Origin: Candidatus Cellulosilyticum pullistercoris
Lineage (GTDB): Bacteria > Bacillota > Clostridia > Lachnospirales > Cellulosilyticaceae
NCBI GenBank assembly: GCA_018883705.1
Contig: JAHLFQ010000172.1
Span: forward strand, 1 to 7,874
DNA: 7,874 bases
Direction of reading: 5' to 3'
The notes below the pieces were generated by a model. The model was not told where the DNA came from and made no database searches. It saw nothing but the letters and a program-made list of their open reading frames with translations. A program made the position numbers and the translations under genes. Each line of letters begins with the position of its first letter. Within the stretch, counting starts at the first letter, position 1. This document shows positions 6,368 to 7,874 of this stretch, piece by piece.

Positions 6368-6970
6368 TTATTGTTCAACTTGTCCTAGCATCTCGTAGAT
6401 TTTATAAAAATCTCCTTTAGAAACAGTTGTATAGCTGGTTTTATCTAAATCGCCTATTGCAATCATTCCTGAATTTTCATTTAATGGACTAGGAACACCA
6501 TTTGTATATTTAATATGATGACTAAGTGGTTGCTGCTCCTTATCCACCATTTTAATCATTTCAATCTCATCTGCATAACCTAATGCTAATGCTGCACTTG
6601 CAAAAGGAGTTCCTTTCCAAGACATACGTAGGCCATACATACTAATATTGGTTGTCGAAATCGCACTAATTTTATAGAGTTCCTTCACTTGATTTTCATT
6701 TAGCATATGAAATTCATCTACAACAATATAATCATAATTATTTGCTACAATACCTTGTACATCGATAGATTCATCGGGCTTAATGAGTAGATCTGCCTTT
6801 ACTTTATCTTTAATGAGTCGACTACAAATATAGCCTCCATCTCTTGTATCTAATTCTGGTTTTAAAACAAGAGTTTTCAAATTTCTTATTTTTAAATTTT
6901 GTACTTCTGCAATGGCTCTTGCTGACTTAGAAGAACCCATCACCCCCACTGTTACTTTAAAAAAGCCCAT
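6368..6970 (-). CDS. Divergent thymidine-kinase-like P-loop protein
   Basis: The 200 residues follow the type II (TK1-like) thymidine kinase layout: an N-terminal P-loop (9-16), LKPELDTRDGGYICSR (36-51, compare KPAIDTRDG in clostridial and phage enzymes), the Walker B-like VVDEFHML (83-90), YGLRMSWKG (112-120, the YGLR-x-x-F-x-G motif), GYADEI (131-136) and a C-terminal IGDLDKTSYTTVSKGDFY (172-189) where the lasso region lies. Active kinases would convert thymidine to dTMP in salvage. Several hallmarks are changed: the P-loop is GVMGSSKS, with Ser14 for the glycine before Lys15. The usual Gln of DEAQF is His88. The four zinc Cys/His positions are gone, and the only cysteine is Cys49. It may have altered activity or substrate. 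The SD is AAAGGAG, and the gene follows the phosphatase by 55 bases. I see no terminator after it, so its transcript may enter the pyr leader. Confidence 0.75.
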   Translation of the reverse strand: MGFFKVTVGVMGSSKSARAIAEVQNLKIRNLKTLVLKPELDTRDGGYICSRLIKDKVKADLLIKPDESIDVQGIVANNYDYIVVDEFHMLNENQVKELYKISAISTTNISMYGLRMSWKGTPFASAALALGYADEIEMIKMVDKEQQPLSHHIKYTNGVPSPLNENSGMIAIGDLDKTSYTTVSKGDFYKIYEMLGQVEQ

Positions 6971-6985
6971 TGGTTTGTCTCCTTT

Positions 6986-7013
6986 TGCCTAGTAATCTTT
7001 TATCTACTAGGCA
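6986..7013. promoter_or_regulatory. 9-bp palindrome next to the SD of the thymidine-kinase-like gene
   Basis: TGCCTAGTA (6986-6994) and TACTAGGCA (7005-7013) are perfect inverted repeats around a 10-base centre. In leftward RNA the hairpin ends directly against the AAAGGAG of the next gene, within a 55-base gap. Neither side has a U-run, so it is not an intrinsic terminator. It could be an operator, an RNA stability or processing stem, or a translational control hairpin. Confidence 0.6.
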
Positions 7014-7025
7014 TTATACACTATT

Positions 7026-7631
7026 TCACCGTTTGTTTAAAGATTCTATTACGGCAAACCCATTTTCTAATGTCACGACTGTTAAAGAGGCAGGATCGAT
7101 TTTAAAATGCCAGTGTAAACTTTCATCATGGGCCAAAAGTTCTGATAAAATACTGCGTATCGTCCCCCCATGAGCACAAACCAGAAAGGTTCCTTCCTTA
7201 TGATCTCTTAAGAAACCTTCTAACCACTCAGCTACTCTTTTATGTGCAGCTATCAAACTTTCACCCTGTGGGTAGCAGTAGGCGTTTCCTTCTTTAATCA
7301 TCTTATGAATTTCTTCTGGCTCATGTACTTTTACCCAGTTAAAATGTCTGCCTTCATATCTTCCAAAATGAATTTCTCTTAAAGCTTCTACTACCTCACA
7401 CTTTATCTTTCTTGTACTGGCCTTATTAGATAACCCTACTTCTAATGTTTCCAATGTACGTTTAGAGGGACTTACAAAGCACTCATTAATTTCCCAGTGG
7501 GCAAGTTCCTCCTTTAACTTTTCCAATTCTCTCCTACCCTTACTACTAATCTCACTTTCCATATGCCCGATCCATAAATGCTTCTCATTAGCTTCAGTTG
7601 TTGCATGTCTTATAAGTAATAATGTAATCAT
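7026..7631 (-). CDS. Histidine phosphatase family protein, alpha-ribazole phosphatase/phosphoglycerate mutase-like
   Basis: This 201-residue cytoplasmic enzyme belongs to the branch-1 histidine phosphatases, which transfer phosphate through a phosphohistidine. All core residues are visible: LLIRHATTEAN with Arg8 and His9 (the RHG-type motif with Ala), SPSKRTLET (54-62, Arg58), LREIHFGRYEG (84-94, Glu86), PQGES (121-125) and CAHGGTIR (152-159, His154). The LREIxFGxxEG block and the length are common in CobC-type alpha-ribazole-5'-phosphate phosphatases, but no cobalamin gene is nearby and the family is broad, so the substrate is unknown. The only plausible start is the ATG at 7631, 12 bases after the upstream stop. 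Its SD is modest (AGGA overlapping that stop, 10-nt spacing). It is probably in one transcript with the flanking genes. Confidence 0.9.
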   Translation of the reverse strand: MITLLLIRHATTEANEKHLWIGHMESEISSKGRRELEKLKEELAHWEINECFVSPSKRTLETLEVGLSNKASTRKIKCEVVEALREIHFGRYEGRHFNWVKVHEPEEIHKMIKEGNAYCYPQGESLIAAHKRVAEWLEGFLRDHKEGTFLVCAHGGTIRSILSELLAHDESLHWHFKIDPASLTVVTLENGFAVIESLNKR

Positions 7632-7643
7632 ATATCTTTATTC

Positions 7644-7874
7644 CTACGATAAAAATAATAATAAAATCAGCAAATGCATGTAATTATTGGATGTATAGCG
7701 AATGGTATATTCACTAACTTGCTCTACATTAGGATAAAATGAGAACTTATAAGCATCTGCATGATTTTTAAATTCAATAAGCATTTCATATTCTTCTGGT
7801 TGTTCGAAATGATACGCTTCAAGATTTTCTAAACTCTTTTTGACACCTCTTCTAATACGGTCTACTGCTAAATC
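7644..7874 (-). CDS. M55 family D-aminopeptidase-like protein, C-terminal 76 residues (partial)
   Basis: An open frame enters from the right edge at DLAVDRIRRGVKKSLENL and ends at TAG (7644-7646). The pattern resembles the C-terminus of DppA-type M55 zinc aminopeptidases: an Arg-rich helix near AVDRIRRGVKKSLENL, then LIEFKNHADAYKFSFYPNV, EQVSEYTIRYTSNNY and a hydrophobic tail (MHLLILLLFLS). Those enzymes cleave D-amino-acid-containing peptides, such as cell-wall-derived dipeptides. The metal-binding residues lie in the missing N-terminal part, so activity cannot be judged. It ends 12 bases before the phosphatase start, indicating co-transcription. Family recognition rests on the tail only. 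Confidence 0.65.
   Translation of the reverse strand, partial: DLAVDRIRRGVKKSLENLEAYHFEQPEEYEMLIEFKNHADAYKFSFYPNVEQVSEYTIRYTSNNYMHLLILLLFLS

Noticed and set aside
6986..7013. Palindrome as the phosphatase gene's transcription terminator
   Set aside because: The leftward RNA continues with AAAAGGAG instead of U residues.
1..7874. CRISPR arrays, insertion sequences, tRNA or rRNA genes, phage genes
   Set aside because: I saw no regularly spaced repeats, transposase motifs, terminal inverted repeats, cloverleaf sequences or phage-type genes; the window is mostly housekeeping metabolism.

Overview
The window reads as a low-GC clostridial (Firmicutes) chromosome segment. The DNA is AT-rich, the Shine-Dalgarno (SD) sites are strong AAGGAG type, the genes are tightly packed and all lie on the minus strand, and the pyr leader carries a PyrR-type RNA hairpin. 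A Lachnospirales-like organism would fit, but I cannot assign a species from the sequence alone.

Transcription runs from right to left. At the right edge is the C-terminal end of an M55-family D-aminopeptidase-like protein (7644 to beyond 7874). Twelve bases later comes an intact histidine phosphatase of the alpha-ribazole phosphatase/phosphoglycerate mutase type (7026-7631). A 55-base gap with a 9-bp palindrome follows, then a divergent thymidine-kinase-like protein (6368-6970) with an altered P-loop and none of the usual zinc cysteines.

The rest is a de novo pyrimidine operon in the order pyrB, pyrC, pyrF, carA, carB. It covers carbamoyl phosphate synthetase (carAB), aspartate transcarbamylase, dihydroorotase and OMP decarboxylase. 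carB runs off the left edge after 566 codons. The dihydroorotate dehydrogenase genes (pyrK/pyrD) and pyrE are not in the window. pyrB/pyrC and pyrF/carA overlap by one base (TAATG), and carA/carB overlap by 8 bases. Only pyrC/pyrF are separated, by 131 bases containing a possible internal promoter.

The most interesting region is the 349-base stretch upstream of pyrB (6019-6367). In transcript order it holds a sigma-A promoter with a perfect -35 and 17-bp spacer, and a 9-nt segment able to pair with the terminator's 5' arm. Next comes a PyrR-type binding hairpin whose lower stem contains the SD of a 50-codon leader ORF, then that ORF. Its stop codon lies at the loop of a strong intrinsic terminator just ahead of pyrB. 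My inference is that PyrR-UMP both hides the leader SD and sequesters the antiterminator strand. Without PyrR, a ribosome translating the leader, or the long-range pairing, would break the terminator and open the operon. PyrR attenuation and PyrR translational repression are each known; this leader appears to combine them through a leader peptide.
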